From an uncultured Rhodospirillaceae bacterium (GTDB taxonomy: Bacteria; Pseudomonadota; Alphaproteobacteria; Rhodospirillales; Casp-alpha2), in NCBI GenBank assembly GCA_913030825.1, contig CAJWCU010000007.1, positions 1-64,000 of the forward strand: a stretch of 64,000 bases of DNA, read 5' to 3'. Positions 52,425 to 62,409 of the stretch are shown here, in pieces. Under the pieces are notes generated by a model. It did not search any database. It was given only the letters and a program-made list of their open reading frames with translations, and was not told the origin of the DNA. Position 1 is the first letter of the stretch, and each line of letters opens with the position of its first letter. The translations under genes and the position numbers were made by a program.

Positions 52425-52500
52425 GGGCGGTTAGCTCAGTTGGGAGAGCATCTGGTTTACACCCAGAGGGTCGGCGGTTCGAACCCGTCACCGCCCACCA
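52425..52500 (+). tRNA. tRNA-Val (UAC)
   Basis: The 76-base cloverleaf has acceptor GGGCGGT/ACCGCCC, D arm GCTCAGTTGGGAGAGC, anticodon stem TCTGG/CCAGA with anticodon TAC at 52458-52460, T arm with GTTCGAACC, discriminator A and encoded CCA. The gaps on either side (52334-52424 and 52501-52734) hold no gene I can support. Confidence 0.97.
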
Positions 52501-52734
52501 TCCTTCTACAATGATCCATGACGACACCTTCTTTGCGGAGGCGAGGGGGATTCGGGTGGCATGCCGCCCGGAAACGGGCCGTCGCGGCAAGGGGCTGGGC
52601 CCCGGTTTCCGCCGGTTTTCATCGAACTGAAAAATATCCGCCGATCGTTCTTGACACCTGTTCGGGGGCTGGACTACATATCGCGCTCTTTCGCGCACCG
52701 GGCCCTGCGGGGCCGCGCTGAAAGACCCTCTCAA

Positions 52735-52811
<77 letters not shown>

Positions 52812-53006
52812 CTTTCCCTATAAATCGGCTTTCCATAACCCGCGCGCGGCGGTGCGGTATCTTTGCGCCCATCCGGCGATAAAACCTTTGAAATTTATCC
52901 GGTTATCGGTCACTTTCCCTCGTAGTCATCGACGTCGCCGCGGCGCGACGATCTAAGTTGAGCATTCGGGGGAACCAAGGCGGGGGCCGGGGACAGGGAG
53001 TTCGGC

Positions 53007-53372
53007 GTGAACGATTTGCTATTGGAATATCTCCCGATCCTGATCTTCATCGGGATCGCCGTGGCGCTGGCCGGCGCGATCATGCTCGGCTCTTTCATCA
53101 TCGGCACGCAGAACCCGGATGTTGAAAAGAACTCGGCATACGAATGCGGGTTCGAAGCGTTCGACGATTCCCGTGGCCGGTTCGATGTTCGGTTCTATCT
53201 GGTGGCGATTCTGTTCATCATCTTCGACCTTGAAGTCGCATTCCTGTTTCCCTGGGCGATCAGCCTGGGCTCGATCGGCGTCTTCGGGTTTTGGTCGATG
53301 ATGGTCTTCCTGGGAATCCTGACCATTGGTTTCGTTTACGAGTGGCGCAAAGGCGCCCTCGAGTGGGAATAG
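53007..53372 (+). CDS. nuoA: NADH-quinone oxidoreductase subunit A
   Basis: A 121-residue membrane subunit of complex I with three helices. The conserved loop [27 protein letters not shown] (split here as [11 protein letters not shown] and [20 protein letters not shown]) identifies it. The start is a GTG behind CAGGGAG. It is the first gene of the nuo operon. Confidence 0.96.
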   Translation: MNDLLLEYLPILIFIGIAVALAGAIMLGSFIIGTQNPDVEKNSAYECGFEAFDDSRGRFDVRFYLVAILFIIFDLEVAFLFPWAISLGSIGVFGFWSMMVFLGILTIGFVYEWRKGALEWE

Positions 53373-53388
53373 GAAGGGGCCTGACGGC

Positions 53389-53949
53389 ATGAGTGCTGTA
53401 ACCCAACCCGGTATCGATCCGGCAGCAGGGCAACCCATCGGCCCCGGCGCCGAGCAGGACGAGATACTCGCCCGTGTCACCCAGGAGTTGCAGGACAAGG
53501 GGTTCGTCCTGGCCAACGTCGACAAGTTGGTTAACTGGGCGCGCACCGGCTCGCTTTGGCCGATGACCTTTGGTCTGGCCTGCTGCGCCGTGGAAATGAT
53601 CCACGCCTACATGAGCCGCTACGACCTGGACCGCTTCGGCGTCGTGCCGCGGCCGAGCCCGCGCCAGTCGGACGTGATGATCGTCGCCGGTACCCTGACC
53701 AACAAGATGGCTCCGGCCTTCCGCAAGGTCTACGACCAGATGGCGGAGCCGCGTTACGTCATCTCCATGGGATCCTGTGCCAACGGCGGCGGCTATTACC
53801 ATTATTCCTATGCCATCGTGCGGGGCTGCGACCGGGTTGTGCCGGTCGACGTCTACGTGCCCGGCTGCCCGCCGACGGCGGAGGCACTGGTTTACGGCAT
53901 CCTCCAGTTGCAGAAGAAGATCAAACGGACCGGCGCTCTTTGGCGTTAA
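53389..53949 (+). CDS. nuoB: NADH-quinone oxidoreductase subunit B
   Basis: A 186-residue peripheral subunit holding cluster N2, the last iron-sulfur centre before quinone. The tandem Cys pair is in [11 protein letters not shown], with further ligands in [14 protein letters not shown] and [11 protein letters not shown]. The N-terminal 30 residues ([19 protein letters not shown]) are variable. The ATG follows GGAAGGGG. Confidence 0.97.
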   Translation: MSAVTQPGIDPAAGQPIGPGAEQDEILARVTQELQDKGFVLANVDKLVNWARTGSLWPMTFGLACCAVEMIHAYMSRYDLDRFGVVPRPSPRQSDVMIVAGTLTNKMAPAFRKVYDQMAEPRYVISMGSCANGGGYYHYSYAIVRGCDRVVPVDVYVPGCPPTAEALVYGILQLQKKIKRTGALWR

Positions 53950-54000
53950 TTTTCCCGGCCCAAGACGAAACCCAGGTACGGAACAAGACCAAAAAAGACC

Positions 54001-54636
54001 ATGGATCAGGCTCTTAAGGAACTTGCCGAACATCTCCGCGACCAGCTCGGTGCCAAGCTGACCGAGGCCGAGGTGCGGCTGGGCGAATTGACGATCACGG
54101 TCCAGCGCGATTCGATCGTCGAGGTGCTGAAATCCCTGCGTGACGATTCGAACTGCATGTTCCATCAGCTGATGGACGTCTGCGGCGTCGATTACCCCGA
54201 CGAAAGCCCGCGCTTCGAAATCGTCTACAACCTGCTGTCGATGACCCATAACACGCGCATTCGGGTCAAGCTGCGCACGGACGAGGACGATCCCGTGCCC
54301 TCCGTGGCCGGTGTGTTCTCCACCGCCAACTGGTTCGAACGCGAAATCTGGGACATGTACGGGGTGTTTTTCTCCGATCATCCCGACCTGCGCCGCCTGC
54401 TGACCGATTACGGCTTCGAGGGCCATCCGCTGCGCAAGGATTTCCCGCTGACGGGGTATGTCGAAGTGCGCTACGACGACGAACAGAAACGCGTGGTTTA
54501 CGAGCCCGTGAAACTGACCCAGGAATTCCGCAACTTCGATTTCGAAAGCCCCTGGGAAGGCATGGAGCGTGTCGTCCTGCCGGGCGACGAAAAGGCCGAA
54601 GCGGAACCGGAAGAAGAAGAGACCGAGGCGTCGTAA
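54001..54636 (+). CDS. nuoC: NADH-quinone oxidoreductase subunit C
   Basis: A 211-residue 30-kDa subunit of the peripheral arm. The hallmark is [22 protein letters not shown] followed by [20 protein letters not shown]. It is separate from NuoD, the normal state in Alphaproteobacteria. A strongly acidic tail (about 195-211) ends the protein. It contacts NuoB and NuoD. Confidence 0.97.
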   Translation: MDQALKELAEHLRDQLGAKLTEAEVRLGELTITVQRDSIVEVLKSLRDDSNCMFHQLMDVCGVDYPDESPRFEIVYNLLSMTHNTRIRVKLRTDEDDPVPSVAGVFSTANWFEREIWDMYGVFFSDHPDLRRLLTDYGFEGHPLRKDFPLTGYVEVRYDDEQKRVVYEPVKLTQEFRNFDFESPWEGMERVVLPGDEKAEAEPEEEETEAS

Positions 54637-54640
54637 CGAG

Positions 54641-55822
54641 ATGGCCGAAACCCAGATCAAGAACTTCAACCTCAACTTCGGCCCGCAGCACCCGGCGGCG
54701 CACGGGGTTCTGCGCCTGGTCCTGGAAATGGACGGTGAGGTGGTCGAGCGTGCGGACCCGCATATCGGTCTGCTGCACCGGGGCACGGAAAAGCTGATCG
54801 AGTACAAGACCTATGCCCAGGCCGTGCCTTATTTCGACCGCTTGGACTACGTCGCCCCGCAGAACCAGGAGCACGCCTTCGTCCTGGGGGCGGAGAAGCT
54901 GCTGGGAATCGAGGTGCCGAAGCGCGGTCAGTACATCCGCGTGCTCTATTGCGAGATCGGCCGGATTCTCAACCACATCCTGAACATCACGGCCTTCGCC
55001 ATGGATGTCGGCGCCATGACGCCGATGCTTTGGGGCTTCGAGATTCGCGAACGGCTGATGGAATTCTGCGAGTCGGCCTCCGGTGCGCGCCTGCACATGA
55101 ACTATTTCCGCGTCGGCGGTGTCGCCCAAGACTTGCCCGCGGGCTTGCTGGAAGAGATCGGCAAATGGGCGGACGAGGAATTCCCGGCGTTCATGGACGA
55201 TCTGGAAAGTCTGCTGACCGGCAACCGGATTTTCAAGCAGCGCACGGTCGACATCGGGGTGATCAACGCCGAGCAATGTTTCGATTGGGGCTTTACCGGC
55301 CCGAACCTTCGCGCTTCGGGCATCGCCTGGGATTTGCGTAAGGCGCAGCCCTATGACGCCTATGCGGAAATGGATTTCGACATTCCCGTCGGCAAGATGG
55401 GCGATTGCTACGACCGCTATCTCGTTCGCATGATCGAGATGCGGGAAAGCTTGAAGATCATCAAGCAATGCGTTGAAAACATGCCCTCCGGCCCGGTCAA
55501 ATCGACCAACAAAAAGGTCACGCCGCCGACCCGGGGCGACATGAAACAGTCGATGGAAGCCTTGATCCACCACTTCAAACTGTTTACCGAGGGCTTCCAC
55601 GTTCCCGCCGGCGAAACCTATACGGCCGTCGAAGCGCCTAAGGGCGAATTCGGTGTCTATCTGGTGGCCGACGGCTCCAACAAACCTTTCCGTTGCAAGA
55701 TTCGCGCGCCCGGTTTCGCGCATCTTCAGGCGACGGAGTTTTTGTCGAAAGGGCATATGCTCGCCGACGTGGTGGCGAACATCGGCTCGATCGACGTTGT
55801 GTTCGGTGAAATCGACCGGTGA
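54641..55822 (+). CDS. nuoD: NADH-quinone oxidoreductase subunit D
   Basis: A 393-residue 49-kDa subunit that forms the quinone site with NuoB. The opening [20 protein letters not shown] carries the conserved His, and [16 protein letters not shown] and [20 protein letters not shown] follow. The C terminus DVVFGEIDR is complete. The gene starts four bases after the nuoC stop; it overlaps or abuts nuoE. Confidence 0.97.
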   Translation: MAETQIKNFNLNFGPQHPAAHGVLRLVLEMDGEVVERADPHIGLLHRGTEKLIEYKTYAQAVPYFDRLDYVAPQNQEHAFVLGAEKLLGIEVPKRGQYIRVLYCEIGRILNHILNITAFAMDVGAMTPMLWGFEIRERLMEFCESASGARLHMNYFRVGGVAQDLPAGLLEEIGKWADEEFPAFMDDLESLLTGNRIFKQRTVDIGVINAEQCFDWGFTGPNLRASGIAWDLRKAQPYDAYAEMDFDIPVGKMGDCYDRYLVRMIEMRESLKIIKQCVENMPSGPVKSTNKKVTPPTRGDMKQSMEALIHHFKLFTEGFHVPAGETYTAVEAPKGEFGVYLVADGSNKPFRCKIRAPGFAHLQATEFLSKGHMLADVVANIGSIDVVFGEIDR

Positions 55823-55827
55823 GCGGC

Positions 55828-56448
55828 ATGCAGACAGAACAACCGTCGAGCTTCTCCTTCACGTCGGAGAACTTGGATAAAGCCAACTGGCATATCGCCA
55901 AGTACCCGGAAGGCCGCCAGCAATCCGCCGTCATGCCTCTGCTGGACCTGGCGCAGCGCCAGAACGGCGGCTGGATTCCGCAGGCGGCGATCGAGGTGAT
56001 CGCCGACATGCTGGATATGGCGTCGATCCGCGTGTACGAGGTCGCGACCTTCTACACCATGTACAACCTGAGCCCGGTCGGCGAACACTTCGTGCAGGTT
56101 TGCACGAATCTGCCGTGCTGGCTGCGCGGCTCGGACCAAGTCATGGAAGCCTGCAAGAAGGTGACCGGTTGTTCGAACGGTGAAACGTCCGAAGACGGCA
56201 AGTTCACGGTGCTCGAAGTCGAATGCTTAGGCGCCTGTGTCAACGCACCGATGATGCAGATCGGCGACGATTATTACGAAGATTTGGATTCGGCTTCGGC
56301 CGAGGAAATCCTGAAGGCGTTGAAGGCAGGTGAGACGCCCAAGGTCGGATCGCAAGCCGGCCGCCACACCTGCGAGCCCGCCGGTGGGATCACGTCGTTG
56401 ACGGACCGGTATCCGGACCGGGCGGCCAAGTCAGGAGGCGACGACTGA
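55828..56448 (+). CDS. nuoE: NADH-quinone oxidoreductase subunit E
   Basis: A 206-residue 24-kDa flavoprotein-module subunit with a [2Fe-2S] cluster. The four cysteines lie in [11 protein letters not shown] and [18 protein letters not shown]-terminal extension of about 40 residues ([20 protein letters not shown]) is common in Alphaproteobacteria. The ATG at 55828 is chosen; a GTG at 55819 overlapping the nuoD stop would add three residues. Confidence 0.96.
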   Translation: MQTEQPSSFSFTSENLDKANWHIAKYPEGRQQSAVMPLLDLAQRQNGGWIPQAAIEVIADMLDMASIRVYEVATFYTMYNLSPVGEHFVQVCTNLPCWLRGSDQVMEACKKVTGCSNGETSEDGKFTVLEVECLGACVNAPMMQIGDDYYEDLDSASAEEILKALKAGETPKVGSQAGRHTCEPAGGITSLTDRYPDRAAKSGGDD

Positions 56449-57734
56449 TGCTAGCCGACAAGGACCGCATCTTTACGAATATCTACGGCTTCGACAGCCC
56501 CTGGCTGGACGGCGCCAAGGCGCGCGGCGATTGGGACAACACCAAGAAGCTGATCGAAATGGGCCGCGAAAAGATCGTCGACGAGATGAAGGAATCCGGC
56601 CTGCGCGGACGCGGCGGGGCGGGCTTCCCGACCGGCGTGAAGTGGTCCTTCATGCCCAAGGAAATCGGCGACCGGCCGCATTACCTCGTGATCAACGCGG
56701 ACGAGGGCGAGCCCGGCACCTGCAAAGATCGCGAAATCATGCGCTCCGAGCCGCATAAGCTCATCGAAGGGGCCTTGGTCGCGTCCTTCGCCATGGGCGC
56801 CCATGCGGCTTATTGCTACGTGCGCGGCGAGTTCCATCACGAGATCGCCTCGCTGCAAAAGGCGGTCGACGAAGCCTATGAAGCGGGCCTGATCGGCGAC
56901 GATGCCTGCGGCACCGGCTGGAAATTCGATTTCTACGTCCATTCCGGCGCCGGGGCCTACATCTGCGGCGAGGAAACCTCGCTGATCGAAAGTCTCGAGG
57001 GCAAGAAGGGCCAGCCGCGCCTGAAACCGCCGTTCCCGGCGGGCGTCGGCGTCTGGGGCTGCCCGACGACGGTCAACAACGTTGAATCCATTGCCGTCGC
57101 GCCGACGATCCTGCGCCGTGGCGCCGACTGGTTCTCCGGTATCGGCCGTCCGAACAACGTCGGGACCAAGCTGTTCAATATTTCCGGCCATGTAAATCAG
57201 CCTTGCACGGTCGAGGAAGAGATGGGCATTCCGCTCAAGGAGCTGATCGAAAAGCATGCCGGCGGCGTGCGCGGCGGTTGGGACAACCTGCTGGCAATCA
57301 TTCCGGGCGGCGCCTCTGTGCCTATTCTGCCGAAATCGATCTGCGACACGGTGCTGATGGATTTCGACAGCTTGCGTGAAGTGCGCTCGGGCCTGGGCAC
57401 GGCGGCGATCATGGTCATGGACCAGTCGACAGACGTCATCAAGGCGATCGCGCGCTTGTCGGCCTTCTACAAACATGAAAGCTGCGGGCAGTGCACGCCG
57501 TGCCGTGAAGGCACCGGCTGGATGAGCCGCGTCATGCAGCGCATGGTCACGGGCAACGCCCATGTGGATGAAATCGATACGCTGGAAGAAGTCACCCGCC
57601 AGGTCGAAGGGCACACCATCTGTGCCCTCGGCGATGCGGCGGCTTGGCCTATTCAGGGACTGATCCGCCATTTCCGCCCGGAAATGGAGAAGCGCATCCT
57701 GGATTTCCAGGCACGCTCCCAGGCGGCGGAATAG
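56448..57734 (+). CDS. nuoF: NADH-quinone oxidoreductase subunit F
   Basis: A 428-residue 51-kDa subunit that binds NADH and FMN and carries a [4Fe-4S] cluster. The NADH/FMN loops are [16 protein letters not shown] and [19 protein letters not shown]; cluster cysteines are in [13 protein letters not shown] with a distal Cys in [15 protein letters not shown]. Its ATG overlaps the nuoE stop by one base, so translation is coupled. Confidence 0.97.
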   Translation: MLADKDRIFTNIYGFDSPWLDGAKARGDWDNTKKLIEMGREKIVDEMKESGLRGRGGAGFPTGVKWSFMPKEIGDRPHYLVINADEGEPGTCKDREIMRSEPHKLIEGALVASFAMGAHAAYCYVRGEFHHEIASLQKAVDEAYEAGLIGDDACGTGWKFDFYVHSGAGAYICGEETSLIESLEGKKGQPRLKPPFPAGVGVWGCPTTVNNVESIAVAPTILRRGADWFSGIGRPNNVGTKLFNISGHVNQPCTVEEEMGIPLKELIEKHAGGVRGGWDNLLAIIPGGASVPILPKSICDTVLMDFDSLREVRSGLGTAAIMVMDQSTDVIKAIARLSAFYKHESCGQCTPCREGTGWMSRVMQRMVTGNAHVDEIDTLEEVTRQVEGHTICALGDAAAWPIQGLIRHFRPEMEKRILDFQARSQAAE

Positions 57735-57756
57735 AACGGGTAGAGGTTTGAGGTAG

Positions 57757-59820
57757 ATGCCAAAGATCACCATCGACGGCGAAGAACTGGAAGTCGAAGC
57801 CGGCATGACCGTCCTGCAGGCCTGCGAGCAGGCCGGCAAGGAAGTGCCTCGGTTCTGCTACCATGATCGCCTGTCCATCGCCGGTAACTGCCGGATGTGC
57901 CTGGTGCAGATGGAACGCTCGCCGAAGCCGGTGGCGTCCTGCGCCATGCCCGTGGGCGACGGTATGGTCGTCTACACCGACACGCCCGAGGTGAAGAAGA
58001 TGCGCCAGGGGGTAATGGAGTTCCTGCTCATCAATCACCCGCTGGATTGCCCGATCTGCGATCAGGGCGGCGAATGTGACCTGCAGGATCAGGCCATGGC
58101 CTATGGCATGGATCACGGCCGCTATAAGGAAAACAAGCGCGCCGTCGAAGACAAGCACATGGGCCCGTTGATCAAGACGATCATGACCCGTTGCATCCAT
58201 TGCACGCGCTGCGTCCGGTTCTCGACGGAAGTCGCCGGTGTCACGGACATGGGCCTGATCGGCCGTGGTGAGAACGCGGAAATCGTCACCTATTTGGACC
58301 AGGCCGTGAGCTCCGAGCTTTCGGCTAACGTCATCGATTTGTGCCCGGTGGGCGCCCTGACCTCGAAGCCCTATGCCTTCATGGCGCGTCCGTGGGAATT
58401 GAAGAAGACAGAAAGCGTCGACGTTTCCGACGCCCAGGGCTGCGCCGTTCGCGTCGACAGCCGGGGGCCCGAGGTGATGCGCGTGCTGCCGCGCCTCAAC
58501 GAGGACGTCAACGAGGAATGGATTTCCGACAAGGCCCGGTATTGGGTCGACGGCCTGAAACGCCAGCGCCTGGACAGGCCCTATGTGCGCGGCAAGAACG
58601 GCAAGCTGGCCCCCGCGACCTGGAACGAAGCCTTCGCCGCTATCGCCAAGGCCACCAAGGGTGTTTCCGGAAGCGAAATGGCCGCCATCGCCGGGGATAT
58701 GGCCGATTGCGAAAGCATGCTGGCCTTGAAGGACCTGATGACGGCTCTCGGCTCCGCCAATATCGATTGCCGCCAGGACGGATCGAAGGTCGATCCCAAG
58801 GTCCGGGCGTCCTACACCTTCAATTCCACCATCGCCGGGATCGAGGACGCCGACGCGCTGTTGATCGTCGGCGCCAATCCGCGATGGGAAGCGGCCGTTC
58901 TCAACGCCCGCATCCGCAAACGGCATCTGATGGGCAAATTCCCCATCGCCGCCATCGGCCCGGCGATTGATCTGAGTTATCCGGTCGATTGGTTGGGCGA
59001 GGGCGGGGATGTCCTGGCCGAAATCGCGAACGGCAACCATCCCTTCGCCGAGGTTCTCAAGACCGCCGAGAAACCGATGATCATCGTCGGCTCCGGCGCC
59101 GCGGCGCGGCCCGACGGGGCTTCAGTCCTGGGCTTGGCGCGTCAGATCGCCGAAGCGTCCGGCGCCGTGTCCGGCGATTGGAACGGATTCAACGTGCTGC
59201 AGCGTGCGGCCTCCCGCGTGGGCGGCCTGGACCTCGGCTTCGCGCCGGGTGAGGGCGGCCTCGACACCGCCGGTATCCTGGACGGCGTGACCTCCGGCGC
59301 GATCAAGGTTCTGTATCTGCTGGGCGCCGATGAAATCGCGAGCAAGGACCTGGATAAGCCCTTCGTGATCTATCAGGGCCACCACGGCGACGCCGGGGCG
59401 CATGTCGCCGACGTGATTCTGCCGGGCGCGGCCTATACGGAAAAAGACGCGACCTACGTCAATTTGGAAGGCCGGGTGCAGCGGGGCCAATTGGCCGTGT
59501 TCCCGCCGGGTGAGGCCCGCGAGGATTGGAAGATCGTTCGCGCGCTTTCCGACGTTTTGGGCCAGACGCTGCCCTATAACACGCTCGCCGAGGTCCGCCA
59601 GGGCCTGGTCAAGGCGAACCCCGTGTTCCAGGGCATCGACGATATCCAGGCGGCCGAATGGGGTGAATTCGGCGCGACCGGCGGCGTTTCCGGTGCCTTC
59701 ACCTATCCGATCGCCAATTTCTATATGACCGACCCGATCAGCCGTGCGTCCGCCACCATGGCCGAATGCACCGACGAAATCCTGGGCGGCGGAGAAGGGA
59801 AGACCGGCACCGATGGTTGA
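57757..59820 (+). CDS. nuoG: NADH-quinone oxidoreductase subunit G
   Basis: A 687-residue 75-kDa subunit. The N-terminal ferredoxin domain has a [2Fe-2S] motif ([20 protein letters not shown]), then [20 protein letters not shown] and [18 protein letters not shown] for the [4Fe-4S] clusters. A molybdopterin-oxidoreductase-like domain without cofactor follows (about 220-687). The length is standard for Alphaproteobacteria. Its 3' end overlaps the nuoH start by eight bases. Confidence 0.97.
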   Translation: MPKITIDGEELEVEAGMTVLQACEQAGKEVPRFCYHDRLSIAGNCRMCLVQMERSPKPVASCAMPVGDGMVVYTDTPEVKKMRQGVMEFLLINHPLDCPICDQGGECDLQDQAMAYGMDHGRYKENKRAVEDKHMGPLIKTIMTRCIHCTRCVRFSTEVAGVTDMGLIGRGENAEIVTYLDQAVSSELSANVIDLCPVGALTSKPYAFMARPWELKKTESVDVSDAQGCAVRVDSRGPEVMRVLPRLNEDVNEEWISDKARYWVDGLKRQRLDRPYVRGKNGKLAPATWNEAFAAIAKATKGVSGSEMAAIAGDMADCESMLALKDLMTALGSANIDCRQDGSKVDPKVRASYTFNSTIAGIEDADALLIVGANPRWEAAVLNARIRKRHLMGKFPIAAIGPAIDLSYPVDWLGEGGDVLAEIANGNHPFAEVLKTAEKPMIIVGSGAAARPDGASVLGLARQIAEASGAVSGDWNGFNVLQRAASRVGGLDLGFAPGEGGLDTAGILDGVTSGAIKVLYLLGADEIASKDLDKPFVIYQGHHGDAGAHVADVILPGAAYTEKDATYVNLEGRVQRGQLAVFPPGEAREDWKIVRALSDVLGQTLPYNTLAEVRQGLVKANPVFQGIDDIQAAEWGEFGATGGVSGAFTYPIANFYMTDPISRASATMAECTDEILGGGEGKTGTDG

Positions 59821-60835
59821 GGCCTGGAACAGCTGGATCTGGCCGACGGTCTGGATCGTTATCAAAATCCTCGTGATCGTGGTTCCGGTCCTGTTGTCGG
59901 TCGCCTATTTGACGCTGGCCGAACGCAAGGTCATCGGCGCCATGCAGTTGCGCAAGGGGCCGAACATCGTCGGTCCCTTCGGCCTGTTCCAGCCGCTGGC
60001 CGACGGCGCCAAGCTGTTCTTGAAGGAAATGATCATCCCGTCGGGCGCCAACCCGGGGGTGTTCATCCTGGCCCCCTGCGTGACCTTTGCCCTGGCGCTG
60101 ATCGCCTGGGCCGTCATTCCGTTCGGCGAGGGCCTGGTCCTGGCCGATATCAACGTCGGCATCCTGTATCTTTTCGCGGTTTCGTCGCTGGGCGTCTACG
60201 GCATCCTGATGGCCGGTTGGGCGTCAAACTCGCGCTATGCCTTCCTCGGCGCGCTGCGGAGCGCGGCCCAAATGGTGTCCTACGAAGTCTCCATGGGGTT
60301 CGTGATCATCACCGTGCTGCTCTGCGTCGGCTCGCTGAACCTCACGGCCATCGTCGAGGCCCAGCGCGACCTGTGGTTCGTGATCCCGCTGTTCCCGATG
60401 GCGGTGATTTTCTTCATCTCGACCCTGGCCGAAACCAACCGCCATCCCTTCGATTTGCCGGAGGCCGAGGCCGAACTGGTCGCCGGCTACAACGTCGAAT
60501 ATTCGGGCATGGCCTTCGCCCTGTTCTTCCTGGGCGAATACGCCAACATGATCCTGATGTCGGGGATGACCACGGTTCTGTTCCTGGGCGGCTGGCTTCC
60601 GCCGCTGGATATCGAGCCGCTCAACTGGATTCCCGGGCCGATCTGGTTCGCCGCCAAGATCGCCTTCTGTCTGTTCATTTTCATCTGGGTGCGCGCCACG
60701 TTCCCGCGCTACCGCTACGACCAACTGATGCGCCTCGGCTGGAAGGTCTTCCTGCCGTTGTCGCTGTTCGCCGTGGCGGTCGTCGCGGGGGTCCTGCTGA
60801 CCTTCGGTTGGCTGCCCACGCCGGTGGCGGGTTAG
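59813..60835 (+). CDS. nuoH: NADH-quinone oxidoreductase subunit H
   Basis: A 340-residue membrane subunit with eight helices that forms the quinone-access chamber. Diagnostic segments are [20 protein letters not shown], the acidic loop [20 protein letters not shown] and the C-terminal [20 protein letters not shown]. The ATG at 59813 lies inside the nuoG end, the usual coupled arrangement. Confidence 0.97.
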   Translation: MVEAWNSWIWPTVWIVIKILVIVVPVLLSVAYLTLAERKVIGAMQLRKGPNIVGPFGLFQPLADGAKLFLKEMIIPSGANPGVFILAPCVTFALALIAWAVIPFGEGLVLADINVGILYLFAVSSLGVYGILMAGWASNSRYAFLGALRSAAQMVSYEVSMGFVIITVLLCVGSLNLTAIVEAQRDLWFVIPLFPMAVIFFISTLAETNRHPFDLPEAEAELVAGYNVEYSGMAFALFFLGEYANMILMSGMTTVLFLGGWLPPLDIEPLNWIPGPIWFAAKIAFCLFIFIWVRATFPRYRYDQLMRLGWKVFLPLSLFAVAVVAGVLLTFGWLPTPVAG

Positions 60836-60850
60836 GGGGAGGAGAGTCCC

Positions 60851-61339
60851 ATGAGCTTTATCGGACGCAGCGCCAAAGCCCTGTTCCTCAAGGAACTCGT
60901 CTCGGGCATGGCCTTGACCCTGAAGTACTTCGCCAAGCCGAAGGTGACGCTCAACTACCCCTATGAAAAAGGACCGTTGAGCCCGCGTTTCCGCGGCGAA
61001 CATGCGCTGCGCCGTTATTCCAACGGCGAAGAGCGCTGCATCGCCTGCAAACTTTGCGAAGCCATTTGCCCGGCCCAGGCCATCACCATCGAAGCCGAAC
61101 CCCGCGCCGACGGCTCGCGCCGCACGACGCGCTACGACATCGACATGGTCAAATGCATCTACTGCGGCTATTGCGAGGAAGCCTGCCCGGTCGACGCCAT
61201 CGTCGAGGGCCCGAATTTCGAATACGCGGCGGAAACCCGCGAAGAATTGCTCTACGACAAAGCCAAACTGCTGACCAACGGCGACCGCTGGGAAACCGAG
61301 ATCGCCGACCGCCTGCGCGCCGACGCGCCCTATCGCTGA
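60851..61339 (+). CDS. nuoI: NADH-quinone oxidoreductase subunit I
   Basis: A 162-residue ferredoxin-like subunit with two [4Fe-4S] clusters, [16 protein letters not shown] and [16 protein letters not shown]. It relays electrons toward NuoB. An N-terminal amphipathic helix ([19 protein letters not shown]) sits at the membrane. The ATG follows GGGGGAGGAG. A 134-bp gap to nuoJ, long for this operon, holds a coupled micro-ORF. Confidence 0.97.
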   Translation: MSFIGRSAKALFLKELVSGMALTLKYFAKPKVTLNYPYEKGPLSPRFRGEHALRRYSNGEERCIACKLCEAICPAQAITIEAEPRADGSRRTTRYDIDMVKCIYCGYCEEACPVDAIVEGPNFEYAAETREELLYDKAKLLTNGDRWETEIADRLRADAPYR

Positions 61340-61408
61340 CCGAAGGGGCGCCGGCCGGATCGCCGGGCACCGCCGACTGAGAAGACCAAAAGGATCGACG
61401 AGGAGAGT

Positions 61409-61477
61409 ATGAGGGGAATTCAGAACAACGTCCGCGCAGTCACCTGCGTGGCGAACGGGAAGGGAGCCGGCGCATGA
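61409..61477 (+). CDS. Possible 22-codon micro-ORF coupled to nuoJ
   Basis: A short frame (MRGIQNNVRAVTCVANGKGA, then GA) has a strong ribosome site (GAGGAG, 3 bases before its ATG) and ends with TGA overlapping the nuoJ ATG as ATGA. Ribosomes ending here could restart directly at nuoJ. The nuoJ start also has its own GGGAAGGGAG, inside the micro-ORF. It may be a leader peptide or chance; conservation is the test. Confidence 0.4.
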   Translation: MRGIQNNVRAVTCVANGKGAGA

Positions 61478-62085
61478 TCGTCGAGGCCCTCGCGTTCTAC
61501 ATGTTCGCCTTCATCGCCGTGGCGGCGGGTGTTCTGGTCATTTCGTCCAAGAACCCGGTGCATTCGGTGCTGTTCCTGATCCTCGCGTTTTTCAACGCGG
61601 CCGGGTTGTTCGTGCTGTTGGGCGCGGAATTCCTGGCGATGATCCTAGTCGTCGTCTACGTCGGCGCGGTCGCGGTGCTGTTCATGTTCGTGGTCATGAT
61701 GCTGGACATCAACTTCACGCAGCTGCGCTCCGGCTTTCTGCAATACTTGCCGCTGGGCGCGCTGATCGGGCTGATCCTGCTGGCCGAAATGGTTGTCGTC
61801 GCGGGCGGCTGGCAATCGATTTCCGCAGGCGCGCAGATGGCAAAGGCCGTCGCCCCGATCATCGAAGGTACGACCAACACCCACGCGCTGGGCGGCCTGA
61901 TCTACACCCATAACGTCTATCTGTTCCAGGCGGCGGGGATGATCCTGCTGGTCGCCATGATCGGCGCCATCGTGCTGACCCATCGCCGCCGCGATGGCGT
62001 GAAGAAGCAGCGCATCGCCGATCAGAACGCGCGCGGTACCGATACGGTCGAAACCCGCAAAGTCGAAGTCGGGAAGGGGATCTGA
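61474..62085 (+). CDS. nuoJ: NADH-quinone oxidoreductase subunit J
   Basis: A 203-residue membrane subunit with five helices. It includes [20 protein letters not shown] and the helix [20 protein letters not shown], whose pi-bulge is part of the proton-coupling path. A charged C-terminal tail (about 170-203, [20 protein letters not shown]) is cytoplasmic. nuoK starts three bases after its stop. Confidence 0.97.
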   Translation: MIVEALAFYMFAFIAVAAGVLVISSKNPVHSVLFLILAFFNAAGLFVLLGAEFLAMILVVVYVGAVAVLFMFVVMMLDINFTQLRSGFLQYLPLGALIGLILLAEMVVVAGGWQSISAGAQMAKAVAPIIEGTTNTHALGGLIYTHNVYLFQAAGMILLVAMIGAIVLTHRRRDGVKKQRIADQNARGTDTVETRKVEVGKGI

Positions 62086-62087
62086 TC

Positions 62088-62399
62088 ATGTGGGAAATCG
62101 GGCTGAGCCACTACCTGACCGTCGCCGCGATTCTGTTCACGCTGGGCATCTTCGGGATTTTCCTGAACAGGAAGAACGTCATCATCATCCTGATGTCGGT
62201 CGAATTGATGCTGCTTGCGGTGAACATCAACCTGGTCGCGTTCTCGACGTACCTGGGCGATATGATGGGGCAGGTCTTTGCGCTGTTCGTGCTGACCGTC
62301 GCCGCCGCCGAGGCCGCTATCGGCCTTGCCATCCTGGTCGTGTTCTTCCGCAACCGCGGGTCCATCGACGTCGAAGACATCAACATGATGAAGGGCTAG
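62088..62399 (+). CDS. nuoK: NADH-quinone oxidoreductase subunit K
   Basis: A 103-residue three-helix subunit of the proton-pumping arm. Conserved membrane glutamates are in [20 protein letters not shown] and [20 protein letters not shown]. The spacing to nuoJ and nuoL (about 10 bp) shows one transcription unit. Confidence 0.97.
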   Translation: MWEIGLSHYLTVAAILFTLGIFGIFLNRKNVIIILMSVELMLLAVNINLVAFSTYLGDMMGQVFALFVLTVAAAEAAIGLAILVVFFRNRGSIDVEDINMMKG

Positions 62400-62409
62400 G
62401 GACAGAGAT

